From: Cherax quadricarinatus
Taxonomy: Eukaryota > Arthropoda > Malacostraca > Decapoda > Parastacidae
Reading direction: 5' to 3'
Assembly (NCBI RefSeq): GCF_038502225.1
Contig: NC_091383.1
Coordinates: 770,501-834,500, forward strand
Length of the DNA: 64,000 bases
In this document: piece by piece, positions 30,801 to 40,259 of the stretch
Position numbering within the stretch: position 1 is the first letter of the stretch
How the letters are laid out: every line of letters begins with the position of its first letter
Notes under the pieces: generated by a model
Databases searched by the model: none
The model's input: the letters and a program-made list of their open reading frames with translations, nothing else
Told to the model about the DNA's origin: nothing
Position numbers and translations under genes: made by a program

Positions 30801-31154
30801 GGACTGTACACAGGAAGGGAGGGAGGAAATAAACAGGATACTAAGCAATCCCCCCTACAATCTCACCTACCCACTACAACCCCCCTAGCCTCAACAACCC
30901 CCACTACCCCCTACAACTCCCCTACTCCCTACAACCCTCCTACCCACAACCCTCCTACCCACAACAATTCCCTAACCACTACAACCCCCGAAGTTACTTA
31001 TTGGTCCATGCTAGGCAGGTCTAAGTTACCTACTGGCCCATGCTATGCAGGTCCAAGTCACATGCACTTAAAGAAGCACTGTAACAGACCCACTGTGGAA
31101 GGTACTCGAGTGACTTAGTCGCTAATCTGCACACTGCCATAACATACTGGAGTG
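30801..31154. other. C-rich simple sequence and family A relics
   Basis: 30840-30990 is a loose 'ctacaacccccctac' simple repeat. 31000-31070 has two diverged copies of 'ggcccatgctatgcaggtc', related to family A. No gene. Confidence 0.5.
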
Positions 31155-33090
31155 AGAGATTATGGAAGGAACTGTAAAATAAACTCAGTGTAAAGCAGGG
31201 GTGCAGTGGACACAATAAGGGAACACTATCACATTCGTGACCCAGATTATTCAGTATCTTACCAGAGGATATCAGAAACACTGCTGGAACAAGTGTAGTC
31301 TTCAAGATATCAGAAACACTGCTGGAACAAGTGTAGAAGTCTTCAAGATATCAGAAACACTGCTGGAACAAGTGTACAAGTCTTCAAGATGCCAGAAACA
31401 CCGCTGGAACAAGTGTAGAAGTCTTCAAGATATCAGAAACACTTTTGGAACAAGTGTAGAAGTCTTCAAGATATCAGAAACACTGCTGGAACAAGTGTAG
31501 AAGTTTTCAAGATAGAAACACTGCTGGAACAAGTGTAGAAGTCTTTCAATATATCAGAAACACTGCTGGAACAAGTGTAGAAGTCTTTCAAGATATCAGA
31601 AACACTGCTGGAACAAGTGTAGAAGTCTTTAAAGATATCAGAAACACTGCTGGAACAAGTGTAGAAGTCTTTCAAGATATCAGAAACACTGGTGGAACAA
31701 GTGTAGAAGTCTTTCAAGATATCAGAAACACTGCTGGAACAAGTGTAGAAGTCTTTCAAGATATCAGAAACACTGGTGGAACAAGTGTAGAAGTCTTCAA
31801 GATATCAGAAACACTGCTGGAACAAGTGTAGAAGTCTTCAAGATATCAGAAACACTGGTGGAACAAGTGTAGAAGTCTTCAAGATATCAGGAACACTGCT
31901 GGAACAAGTGTAGAAGTCTTCAAGATATCAGAAACACTGCTGGAACAAGTGTAGAAGTCTTCAAGATATCAGAAACACTGCTGGAACAAGTGTAGAAGTC
32001 TTCAAGATATCAGGAACACTGCTGGAACAAGTGTAGAAGTCTTCAAGATATCAGAAACACTGCTGGAACAAGTGTAGAAGTCTTCAAGATATCAGAAACA
32101 CTGCTGGAACAAGTGTAGAAGTCTTCAAGATATCAGAAACACTGGTGGAACAAGTGTAGAAGTCTTCAAGATATCAGAAACACTGCTGGAACAAGTGTAG
32201 AAGTCTTCAAGATATCAGAAACACTGCTGGAACAAGTGTAGAAGTCTTCAAGATATCAGAAACACTGCTGGAACAAGTGTAGAAGTCTTTCAAGATATCA
32301 GAAACACTGGTGGAACAAGTGTAGAAGTTTTCAAGATATCAGAAACGCTGGTGGAACAAGTGTAGAAGTCTTCAAGATATCAGGAACACTGCTGGAACAA
32401 GTGTAGAAGTCTTCAAGATATCAGAAACACTGGTGGAACAAGTGTAGAAGTCTTCAAGATATCAGAAACACTGCTGGAACAAGTGTAGAAGTCTTTCAAG
32501 ATATCAGAAACACTGGTGGAACAAGTGTAGAAGTCTTCAAGATATCAGAAACACTGCTGGAACAAGTGTAGAAGTCTTCAAGATATCAGAAACACTGCTG
32601 GAACAAGTGTAGAAGTCTTCAAGATGCCAGAAACACTGCTGGAACAAGTGTAGAAGTCTTTCAAGATATCAGAAACACTGGTGGAACAAGTGTAGAAGTC
32701 TTCAAGATATCAGAAACACTGGTGGAACAAGTGTAGAAGTCTTCAAGATATCAGAAACACTGGTGGAACAAGTGTAGAAGTCTTCAAGATATCAGAAACA
32801 CTGCTGGAACAAGTGTAGAAGTCTTCAAGATATCAGAAACACTGGTGGAACAAGTGTAGAAGTCTTCAAGATATCAGAAACACTGCTGGAACAAGTGTAG
32901 AAGTCTTCAATAGGAAACTGGACAAGTATCTTCACCAGGTGCCAGATCAACCAGGCTGTGATGGATATATGGGACAGCGGGCCTACAGCAGCAACAGTCT
33001 GGTTGACCAGGCTAGCACCAGACGAGCATGGTCCATGGCCGGGCTCTGGGAGTAGAAAAACTGGATACTCATCAAAGGTATATCATAGGT
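31155..33090 (+). pseudogene. LINE 3' end with an array inside its coding region
   Basis: The left flank 'gaaggaactgtaaaataaac', 'ggggtgcagtggacacaata' and the right flank 'aggaaactggacaagtatct', 'gttgaccaggctagcacc', 'catggccgggctctggg' are the two sides of the C-terminal RT region seen uninterrupted at 39885-40205. Between them a ~41-bp piece of the same coding sequence has multiplied (31262-32912). The product is non-functional. Confidence 0.9.
31262..32912 (+). repeat. 41/42-bp minisatellite derived from LINE codons
   Basis: The unit is 'gatatcagaaacactgctgg' plus 'aacaagtgtagaagtcttca' plus 'a', ~40 copies, in 41- and 42-base length variants (tcttca/tctttca). The single-copy source is visible at about 40000-40045 (gatatcagaaacactgctga, then 'aaaatcttcaag'), where it encodes the conserved 'EDIRNTA' segment. 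Confidence 0.96.
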
Positions 33091-33129
33091 GAATATAATA
33101 GCTGGAACTTCAGCTGTATGGTTTATCCC

Positions 33130-34318
33130 TACAGTGATGTCACCTGTGTGTGGACTACCCCAGTGACGTCACCTGTGTGTGGACTACCCCAGTGACGTCA
33201 CCTGTGTGTGGACTACCCCAGTGACGTCACCTATGTGTGGACTACCCCAGTGACGTCACTTATGTGTGGACTACCCCAGTGACGTCACCTATGTGTGGAC
33301 TACCCCAGTGACGTCACCTATGTGTGGACTACCCCAGTGACGTCACCTGTGTGTGGACTACCCCAGTGACGTCACCTGTGTGTGGACTACCCCAGTGACG
33401 TCACCTGTGTGTGGACTACCCCAGTGACGTCACCTATGTGTGGACTACCCCAGTGACGTCACCTATGTGTGGACTACCCCAGTGACGTCACCTATGTGTG
33501 GACTACCCCAGTGACGTCACCTATGTGTGGACTACCCCAGTGACGTCACCTATGTGTGGACTACCCCAGTGACGTCACCTGTGTGTGGACTACCCCAGTG
33601 ACGTCACCTGTGTGTGGACTACCCCAGTGACGTCACCTGTGTGTGGACTACCCCAGTGACGTCACCTGTGTGTGGACTACCCCAGTGACATCACCTGTGT
33701 GTGGACTACCCCAGTGACGTCACCTATGTGTGGACTACCCCAGTGACGTCACCTATGTGTGGACTACCCCAGTGACGTCACCTATGTGTGGACTACCCCA
33801 GTGACGTCACCTGTGTGTGGACTACCCCAGTGACGTCACCTGTGTGTGGACTACCCCAGTGACGTCACCTGTGTGTGGACTACCCCAGTGACATCACCTG
33901 TGTGTGGACTACCCCAGTGACGTCACCTATGTGTGGACTACCCCAGTGACGTCACCTATGTGTGGACTACCCCAGTGACGTCACCTATGTGTGGACTACC
34001 CCAGTGACGTCACCTATGTGTGGACTACCCCAGTGACGTCACCTGTGTGGACTACCCCAGTGACGTCACCTGTGTGTGGACTACCCCAGTGACGTCACCT
34101 GTGTGTGGACTACCCCAGTGACGTCACCTGTGTGTGGACTACCCCAGTGACGTCACCTGTGTGTGGACTACCCCAGTGACGTCACCTGTGTGTGGACTAC
34201 CCCAGTGACGTCACCTGTGTGTGGACTACCCCAGTGACGTCACCTGTGTGTGGACTACCCCAGTGACATCACCTGTGTGTGGACTACCCCAGTGACGTCA
34301 CCTGTGTGTGGACTACCC
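33130..34318. repeat. 29-bp minisatellite, each unit with TGACGTCA
   Basis: The unit is 'agtgacgtcacctgtgtgtg' plus 'gactacccc', ~41 copies with the main variants 'ctatgtgtgg' and 'gacatca'. TGACGTCA is the full palindromic cAMP-response element recognised by CREB/ATF bZIP factors. Nearly every unit keeps it, so dozens of consensus sites lie at 29-bp spacing. Whether any is bound is unknown. Confidence 0.97.
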
Positions 34319-35307
34319 CTTCATTGATGTCACTGTTGAACTTTTCACTGTTACGTCATGTTTCACTGTTAACATGACATCATCTGTTAAATATTTTGCA
34401 CTCTGGCAGCCTTCATGTTCTTTCTGTCTAATGAACATTATAATATGACAGGTGAATCTTACACAACTTCTACTTACATAAGTAAACGGAAGCCTGTTAA
34501 ATGCTTTGCACTCTGGCAGGATTGTTGTATTTTCTGTCTCTCCAACACTTCAGAGGAGAGGTAAATATTGCTGCCTTCTACTGACATTACACTGTGTACT
34601 CACCTAGTTGTGGTTGCGGGGGTCGAGTCACAGGTCCTCTGTGTGTGTGAATCAAAATTTACTCATATTACTTTTTACTATAGATTCGATACAAGGCAAA
34701 CCCCAGACGAGCCTAGCCCATGGCCGGGCTCTTAGAGTAAAAAGCCTCACAAGTCATCAAAGGTATATTACAGTTAAAGGTAGCAAAGTGTACGGGGTTA
34801 CCTTGAACCTTGTGACATTATTAGAAGGTTAGCACAGTAGCAATGTTTACCTAGCACGGCTACCTTACAGGTTGGTTATTCATGTAGGAGTTACAGTGCC
34901 CTTGAGTGTATGCTGGTGGGTGTCGCATCTTAACTAGTATTCTGGTATGTTTTAAAACACACGCACACACATGTACTCAGTGCTAACCCACATGGAGAGA
35001 CAAACTGCTTAGTACTATTCTGGCATGTTTTAAAACACAAATGTACTCAGTACTAACCCACATGGAGAGACAAACTGCTTAGTACTATTCTGGCATGTTT
35101 TAAAACACAAATGTACTCAGTACTAACCCATGTGAAAACAAACTGTTCAGTAAACCATACCCCGGCCGGGGGTATGGTTTATTTGCAATCGTGTCATTAC
35201 GATTTCTTAAGTCATGTAAACTGTTCAGTACTCTCTTTGATGTCTTTCTTTGCATATCTTTGAAGAGATTCGAGACTTTCACTACTGGCTTGCTTTAAAA
35301 ACACTCC
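34319..35307. other. Mixed: short duplications and repeat fragments
   Basis: 34375-34560 holds two diverged copies, ~110 bases apart, of 'gttaaatgctttgcactctg'-type text. 34595-34640 is family F. 34688-34775 is a LINE tail fragment (ccagacgagcctagcccatg, 'gccgggctcttagagtaaa', 'tcatcaaaggtatatta'). 34960-35130 holds a ~75-bp unit in about three copies (gtactcagtgctaacccaca, 'ctattctggcatgttttaaa'). 35160-35215 is a SINE tail (tatggtttatttgcaatcgt). No gene. Confidence 0.6.
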
Positions 35308-35324
35308 TATGTGCTTTAAAAACA
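35308..35324. repeat. Target-site duplication, left copy
   Basis: The 17-mer tatgtgctttaaaaaca here is repeated exactly at 38260-38276. The two copies bracket LINE 'B' precisely. Confidence 0.95.
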
Positions 35325-35522
35325 CGCCCTTTCATCCGTGGACTGCTTACAGAGGCAAATTCAATGTTCGCGGCTTTCACTGAGACCCACATAAAGGATC
35401 ACTTGGACAACGAAATATGGATCCCAGGTTACAACCTATACAGATGTGACAGAGTGAACAGGCAAAAGGGGGGGGGGGTTGGCCTGTACATTGCAGAGTC
35501 ACTTGTTTGCACAACTGCTTAA
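35325..35522 (+). pseudogene. LINE 'B' endonuclease, N-terminal piece
   Basis: In frame: 'FIRGLLTEANSMFAAFTETH' then 'DHLDNEIWIPGYNLYRCDR' and 'GGGVGLYI'. The T-E-T-H box is the conserved endonuclease motif that binds metal (E). The piece starts at the TSD border, so everything upstream was lost by 5' truncation. The frame breaks shortly after an 11-G run at 35468-35478. Confidence 0.85.
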
Positions 35523-36552
35523 TGCCTCAAATGTAGTGGAAGTTTTAGCAGTAAAGGTCGAGAACCAAAACCTAGTCATTGTGGTAGTCTACATGCCTCC
35601 GGATGCAACGTCCCAGCAATTCCAGGAACAGCTGTTAAAAATTGACCACTGTCTGGAAAATCTGCCAGCTCCTGCCCCCAACATCTTGCTCCTGGGGGAT
35701 TTCAACTTAAGGCACCTAAAATGGAGGAATATAGCAAATAATACTGTTGCAGTAATAACACCAGGAGGCAGCTCTGATGAAAACTCTCACTCACACGAGC
35801 TTTTAAATCTCTGCACAAAATTCAATTTAAACCAGCAAATAATAGAGCCTACTAGACTGGAGAATACACTAGACCTCATCTTCACTAACAATGATGATCT
35901 GATACGAAATGTCACCATATCAAAAACAATATACTCAGATCACAACATAATTGAAGTTCAGACATGTATGCGTGGAGCCCCAGACCGACATAATGAGACT
36001 AGTCACGAGGGAGCATTCACCAAATTCAACTTCAATAACAAGAACATAAAGTGGGATCAAGTAAACCAAGCCCTAAACGATGTAAGCTGGGAAGATAGAC
36101 TAAGCAACACAGACCCCAAGTTATGCCTAGAACAGATTAACTCTGTGGCACTCGATGTATGCTCAAGGCTTATTCCTTTAAGAAAAAGGAGGAGTAGATG
36201 TAAAATAGAAAGAGACAGGCGTTCCCTTTACAGGCGACGGAAAAGAATAACAGAGCGGCTAAAAGAGGTCAATATATCTGAAATGCGTAGGGAGACACTG
36301 TTCAGAGAAATAGCAAGCATCGAACTTAAGCTAAAAGAATCTTATAGGAGTCAGGAATCGTGGGAAGAACTAAAAGCCATAAATGAAATTGAAAGAAACC
36401 CAAAGTATTTCTTCTCCTATGCCAAATCAAAGTCGAGAACAACGTCCAGTATTGGGCCCTTACTTAAACAAGATGGGTCCTACACAGATGACAGCAAGGA
36501 AATGAGTGACTACTCAAGTCCCAATATGACTCAGTTTTTAGCAAGCCGCTAA
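35479..36552 (+). pseudogene. LINE 'B' endonuclease C-terminal part and linker
   Basis: From about residue 17 it reads as endonuclease: 'VVVYMPPDA' near 36-44, GDFN at 73-76, 'NTLDLIFTN' near 129-137 and SDHN at 153-156, all intact. A long basic linker (KRRSRCKIERDRRSLYRRRK) follows. The first ~16 residues are out-of-frame sequence. The frame ends early because of a one-base loss near 36513, after which the RT frame takes over. Confidence 0.88.
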
Positions 36553-36587
36553 CCAGACTGAGAGTCGAAGATCAAAATGAATTTTTT

Positions 36588-38228
36588 ATGAGAGAGCCAC
36601 AGAATTTGGTTAACACAAGCCTATCTGTTGTTATCCTGACGCCAAATGATTTCGAACAGGCGATAAATGACATGCACTCTGCCCCAGGGCCAGACTCATG
36701 GAACTCCGTGTTCATCAAGAACTGGAAGAAGCCCCTATCACGAGCTTTTACCATCCTATGGAGAGGGAGCATGGACACGGGGGTCGTCCCACAGTTACTA
36801 AAAACAACAGACATAGCTCCACTCCACAAAGGGGGCAGTAAAGCAATAGCAAAGAACTACAGACCGATAGCGCTAACATCTCATATCATAAAAATCTTTG
36901 AAAGGGTCATAAGAAGCAAGATCGCCACCCATCTAGAAACCCATCAATTACACAACCCAGGGCAACATGGGTTTAGAGCAGGTCGCTCCTGTCTCTCCCA
37001 ACTACTGGATCACTACGACAAGGTCCTTGATGCACTAGAAGACAAAAAGAATGCAGATGTAATATATACAGACTTTGCAAAAGCCTTCGACAAATGTGAC
37101 CACGGCGTAATGGCGCACAAAATGCGTGCTAAAGGAATAACAGGAAAAGTTGGTCGATGGATCTATAATTTCCTTACAAACGGAACACAAAGAGTAGTAG
37201 TCAACAGAGTAAAGTCTGAGGCAGCTACGGTGAAAAGCTCTGTTCCGCAAGGCACAGTACTCGCTCCCATCTTGTTTCTTATTCTCATACCTGACATAGA
37301 CAAGGATGTCAGCCACAGCACCGTGTCTTCCATTGCAGACACTGCAAGGCTCCAGGCGGACATCAACCAAATCTTTCAATGGGCTGCAGAAAACAATATG
37401 AAGTTCAACGATGAGAAATTTCAATTACTCAGATATGGTAAACACGAGGAAATTAAAACTTCATCAGAGTACAAAACAAATTCTGGTCACAAAATAGAGC
37501 GAAAAACCAACGTCAAAGACCTGGGAGTGATCATGTCGGAGGATCTCACCTTCAAGGACCATAACATTGTATCAATCGCAGCTGCTAGAAAAATGACAGG
37601 ATGGATAATGAGAACCTTCAAAACTAGGGATGCGAAACCCATGACACTCTTCAGGTCACTTGTTCTATCTAGGCTGGAATATTGCTGCACACTAACACCA
37701 CCTTTCAAGGCAGGTGAAATTGCTGACCTAGAAAATGTACAGAGAACTTTCACGGCACGCATAACGGAGATAAAACACCTCAATTACTGGGAGCGCTTGA
37801 GGTTCCTGAACCTGTATTCCCTGGAACGCAGGCGGGAGAGATACATGATTATATACACCTGGAAAATCCTAGAGGGACTAGTACCGAACTTGCACACGAA
37901 AATCACTCACTACGAAAGCAAAAGACTTGGCAGACGATGCAACATCCCCCCAATGAAAAGCAGGGATGTCACTAGCACGTTAAGAGACCATACAATAAGT
38001 GTCAGGGGCCCGAGACTGTTCAACTGCTTCCCAGCACACATAAGGGGGATTACCAACAGACCCCTGGCAGTCTTCAAGCTGGCACTGGACAAGCACCTAA
38101 AGTCGGTACCTGACCAGCCGGGCTGTGGCTCGTACCTTGGATTGCGTGCAGCCAGCAGTAACAGCCTGGATGATCAGGCTCTGATCCACCAGGAGGCCTG
38201 GTCACAGACCGGGCCGCGGGGGCGTTGA
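36588..38228 (+). pseudogene. LINE 'B' reverse transcriptase, active site destroyed
   Basis: 546 codons with RT motifs 'DIAPLHKGG', 'NYRPIALTSHIIKIFERV', 'QHGFRAGRSC', motif A 'YTDFAKAFDKCDH' (Asp near 162) and 'SVPQGTVLAPILF' (from ~218). Motif C, normally F-A-D-D-T, reads 'SIADTARL' at 248-255. The second Asp is missing and the spacing to the next conserved block is shortened, as expected from an in-frame deletion. The C-terminus ends with 'GPRLFN', 'KSVPDQPGCGSY' and 'GLRAASSNSL', the segment preserved in the 94-codon fragment at 983. No RNase H domain is seen. Confidence 0.92.
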
Positions 38229-38259
38229 TCCCTGGAACACTCTCCAGGTAAACTCCAGG

Positions 38260-38276
38260 TATGTGCTTTAAAAACA
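38260..38276. repeat. Target-site duplication, right copy
   Basis: Exact repeat of 35308-35324. Confidence 0.95.
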
Positions 38277-38339
38277 TCCGAGGAGGAGATGATTTTTTTA
38301 TATATTGATCTGTATATAAACAGATCAGTCAGTCTCCTG

Positions 38340-38480
38340 AGTTTTTCGACTCGCTTGCCGCGAGTTCGAGTCCCTACCCGTACCGTAGTTTGTAATCATG
38401 TCTTTACGACTTCGTCAGTGATTTCTGTCTACATATGGGTTATTGAGCACTGACAAAGTGTTCATTGCACATGTACAGTG
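38340..38480 (+). mobile_element. tRNA-like SINE fragment
   Basis: 'cgactcgcttgccgcgagtt' followed by 'cgagtccctacccgtaccgt' has a good B box (GTTCGAGTCC). The tail 'tttgtaatcatgtctttacg' resembles the 'gcaatcgtgtcattacg' SINE tails at 5229 and 54238. Confidence 0.6.
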
Positions 38481-38486
38481 TGTTAG

Positions 38487-38645
38487 ACTCGTAGGAGGCC
38501 CCGAGTTGGTGCTCCCGGAGGTTTACAACTCGCTTGCCGTGAGTTCTAGTCCCACCTGTACCGTGGGTTGGTATTCCCGTAGTTGCAACCATGTTGTTTG
38601 CATATTATGTCTGTAGTAAACAACAACTCGGGGCCTCCTACGAGT
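38487..38645. mobile_element. Short element with perfect 22-bp inverted ends
   Basis: 38487-38508 and 38624-38645 are exact inverse complements (starting actcgtaggaggccccgag). Inside is another tRNA-like box ('ctcgcttgccgtgagttcta') related to the preceding SINE fragment. This could be a SINE trapped between inverted ends or a small hairpin element. No ORF. Confidence 0.75.
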
Positions 38646-38929
38646 GAAACACCCTATATTAGGAAACATTTCGATCCTGGGTTCTTCAGAAGAGTGAGTG
38701 GTAAAGGTCCCATGGTCGAAATGTTCTGAAATGGGTTTGTGTTGACCGTTTTTTTTAGCCGTTCATCGGTAACACAGACTGTATCTTAATGGCCTACTGC
38801 CAACACTAGTCAAGAAAAGCCACGTTTCCATCAAAGATTTTGTTGGGGTAACGTTTCGCTCTGTTGTGGAGCTTTATTGAGGCTTTAAAGTATATAAAGG
38901 CACATTACCGTGACTGGAACAGTACACAG
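38646..38929. other. Interspersed relics
   Basis: 'taacgtttcgctctgttgtg' and 'gagctttattgaggctttaa' near 38850-38890 are inversely related to 'gataaagctcctggagagcg' near 57160. The rest is unassigned. Confidence 0.4.
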
Positions 38930-39075
38930 ATAACCCGCACTTAGACTCTGATGACATTTCGGTACGACTTGGACCATTTACAAGTCACACTGTGTTAATT
39001 TGTAAATGGTCCAGGTCGGACCGAAACGTCGTTACAAGCCTCACTCTCCTATGTGCGGGATATTTGTGTATCGAG
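38930..39075. mobile_element. Fold-back element, family E
   Basis: The left side 'acagataacccgcac', 'gacatttcggtacgacttgg', 'accatttacaagtcacac' faces the right side 'gtgttaatttgtaaatggtc', 'gtcggaccgaaacgtcg', 'tatgtgcgggatatttgtgt' as an imperfect inverted repeat of ~65-70 bases per arm. Confidence 0.75.
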
Positions 39076-39139
39076 TCATATAATGCCTTACATAGCGTGT
39101 GAAACATGTTACGATAAACCTCTATACAGATTAAAACGT

Positions 39140-39420
39140 CTCACTTAAGACCAGCCATAACCAGGGTATACTGCCACCTGCCCAGGATGCCACCCACAAC
39201 ACTCCACTAACACCCAGGTACCTATTTACTGCTAGGTGAACAGTGGCAGCAGGTGTAAGGTGACTTGCCCATACGTCTCACCCTGCCCAGGATGCCACCC
39301 ACAACACTCAACTAACACCCAGGTACCTATTTACTGCTAGGTGAACAGTGGCAGCAGGTGTAAGGTGACTTGCCCATACGTCTCACCCTGCCCAGGATGC
39401 CACCCACAACACTCAACTTT
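39140..39420 (-). mobile_element. SINE body fragment, tandemly duplicated
   Basis: The inverse of the SINE body ('ctaacacccaggtacctatt', 'tgctaggtgaacagtggcag', 'caggtgtaaggtgacttgcc') occurs nearly twice in a ~120-bp direct duplication. The tRNA head is absent. Confidence 0.75.
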
Positions 39421-39439
39421 AGCATATTAGCCATGATAA

Positions 39440-39600
39440 CAGCAGGTTAATAATGATGTGAGGGAGAGGGAGGGAAGTAGGGTGTGAGGGAGAGTGTGGG
39501 AGGGAGAGTGTTAGTGGAGGTGTGTTAGGGAGTGTGTGAGGGAGGGAGGGTGTGTTAGGGAGGGTGTGTGAGGAAGGGAGGGTAAGCAACAGGTGGTAGT
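39440..39600. repeat. G/A-rich simple sequence
   Basis: Irregular 'gtgagggagggagggtgt' repeats. Confidence 0.85.
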
Positions 39601-39659
39601 GTGTGGTGGTGGGAAGAAATACCACAGAGAGTATTCACCTACACGCTTCGCTCTACCTT

Positions 39660-39795
39660 CATCACACTGGAGGTCGTCTCTCTTTCCCCTCCCTCTCTTC
39701 CCTGTGCCTCCTCTTCCTTCCCCCTCTTCCTCCTCTCCCTACTTTCTTCCCTCTCTTCCCCCTCTCCCTTCCTTCCCCACTCCAACCATTCTTGC
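39660..39795. repeat. C/T-rich simple sequence
   Basis: A nearly pure polypyrimidine tract of ~130 bases ('cccctccctctcttccc' style). Open frames here (81-97 codons) are artefacts. Confidence 0.85.
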
Positions 39796-39884
39796 GCCTC
39801 GCCTTCCCTCCTTGGACAGTACCCGAGACTTCCCAGTACACACAATGACCTTGACTAATTTCTTGAAACCTGATTCAGAGTGCT

Positions 39885-40205
39885 GAGCACTCTGTTATGG
39901 GAGGAACTGCAAAATATACCCAGTGAAAAACAGGGTTGCAGTGAGCACAATAAGAGAACACTGTATCAACATTCGTGGTCCCAGATTCAACATCATACCA
40001 GAAGATATCAGAAACACTGCTGAAGCCAGTATAAAAATCTTCAAGAGGGAACTGGACAAGTATCTTCACCAGGTTGTGATGGATATGTGGGGCAGCGGGC
40101 CTCCACCAGCAACAGCCTGGTTGACCAGGCCAGCACCAGACGAGCCTGGCCCATGGCCGGGCTCTGGGAGAAGAAAAACTCTGGAAACTCACCAGAGGTA
40201 TACAC
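39885..40205 (+). pseudogene. LINE 3' end, uninterrupted reference copy
   Basis: 'VSTIREHCINIRGPRFNIIP' then 'EDIRNTAEASIKIFKRELDK' and 'YLHQV' parallel the C-terminus of LINE 'B' (STLRDHTISVRGPRLFN... VFKLALDKHLKSV) in a related subfamily. The frame shifts after HQV by a short deletion. The tail is 'ccatggccgggctctgggag'. It shows the pre-expansion state of 31155-33090. Confidence 0.85.
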
Positions 40206-40259
40206 AGCTACCTAGAGAGAGTTGTATGTCCAGTGTTTAGTTTTTATCTGAGTACACCA

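Larger units (their letters stand above)
35325..38259 (+). mobile_element. LINE 'B', 5'-truncated insertion
   Basis: A ~2.9-kb non-LTR retrotransposon bounded by the perfect 17-bp TSD. It starts inside the endonuclease domain, continues through RT and ends with short 'ctccaggta' repeats rather than poly(A). The perfect TSD argues for a fairly recent insertion. Two frameshifts (near 35510-35530 and near 36513) and the lost RT motif show that this copy, or its source, was defective. The same family supplies the fragments at 936-1300 and 12855-12940. Confidence 0.95.

Noticed and set aside
29817..30888. Five frames of 310-344 codons on both strands
   Set aside because: 34-bp G-rich array without stops; not a Gly-rich protein gene.
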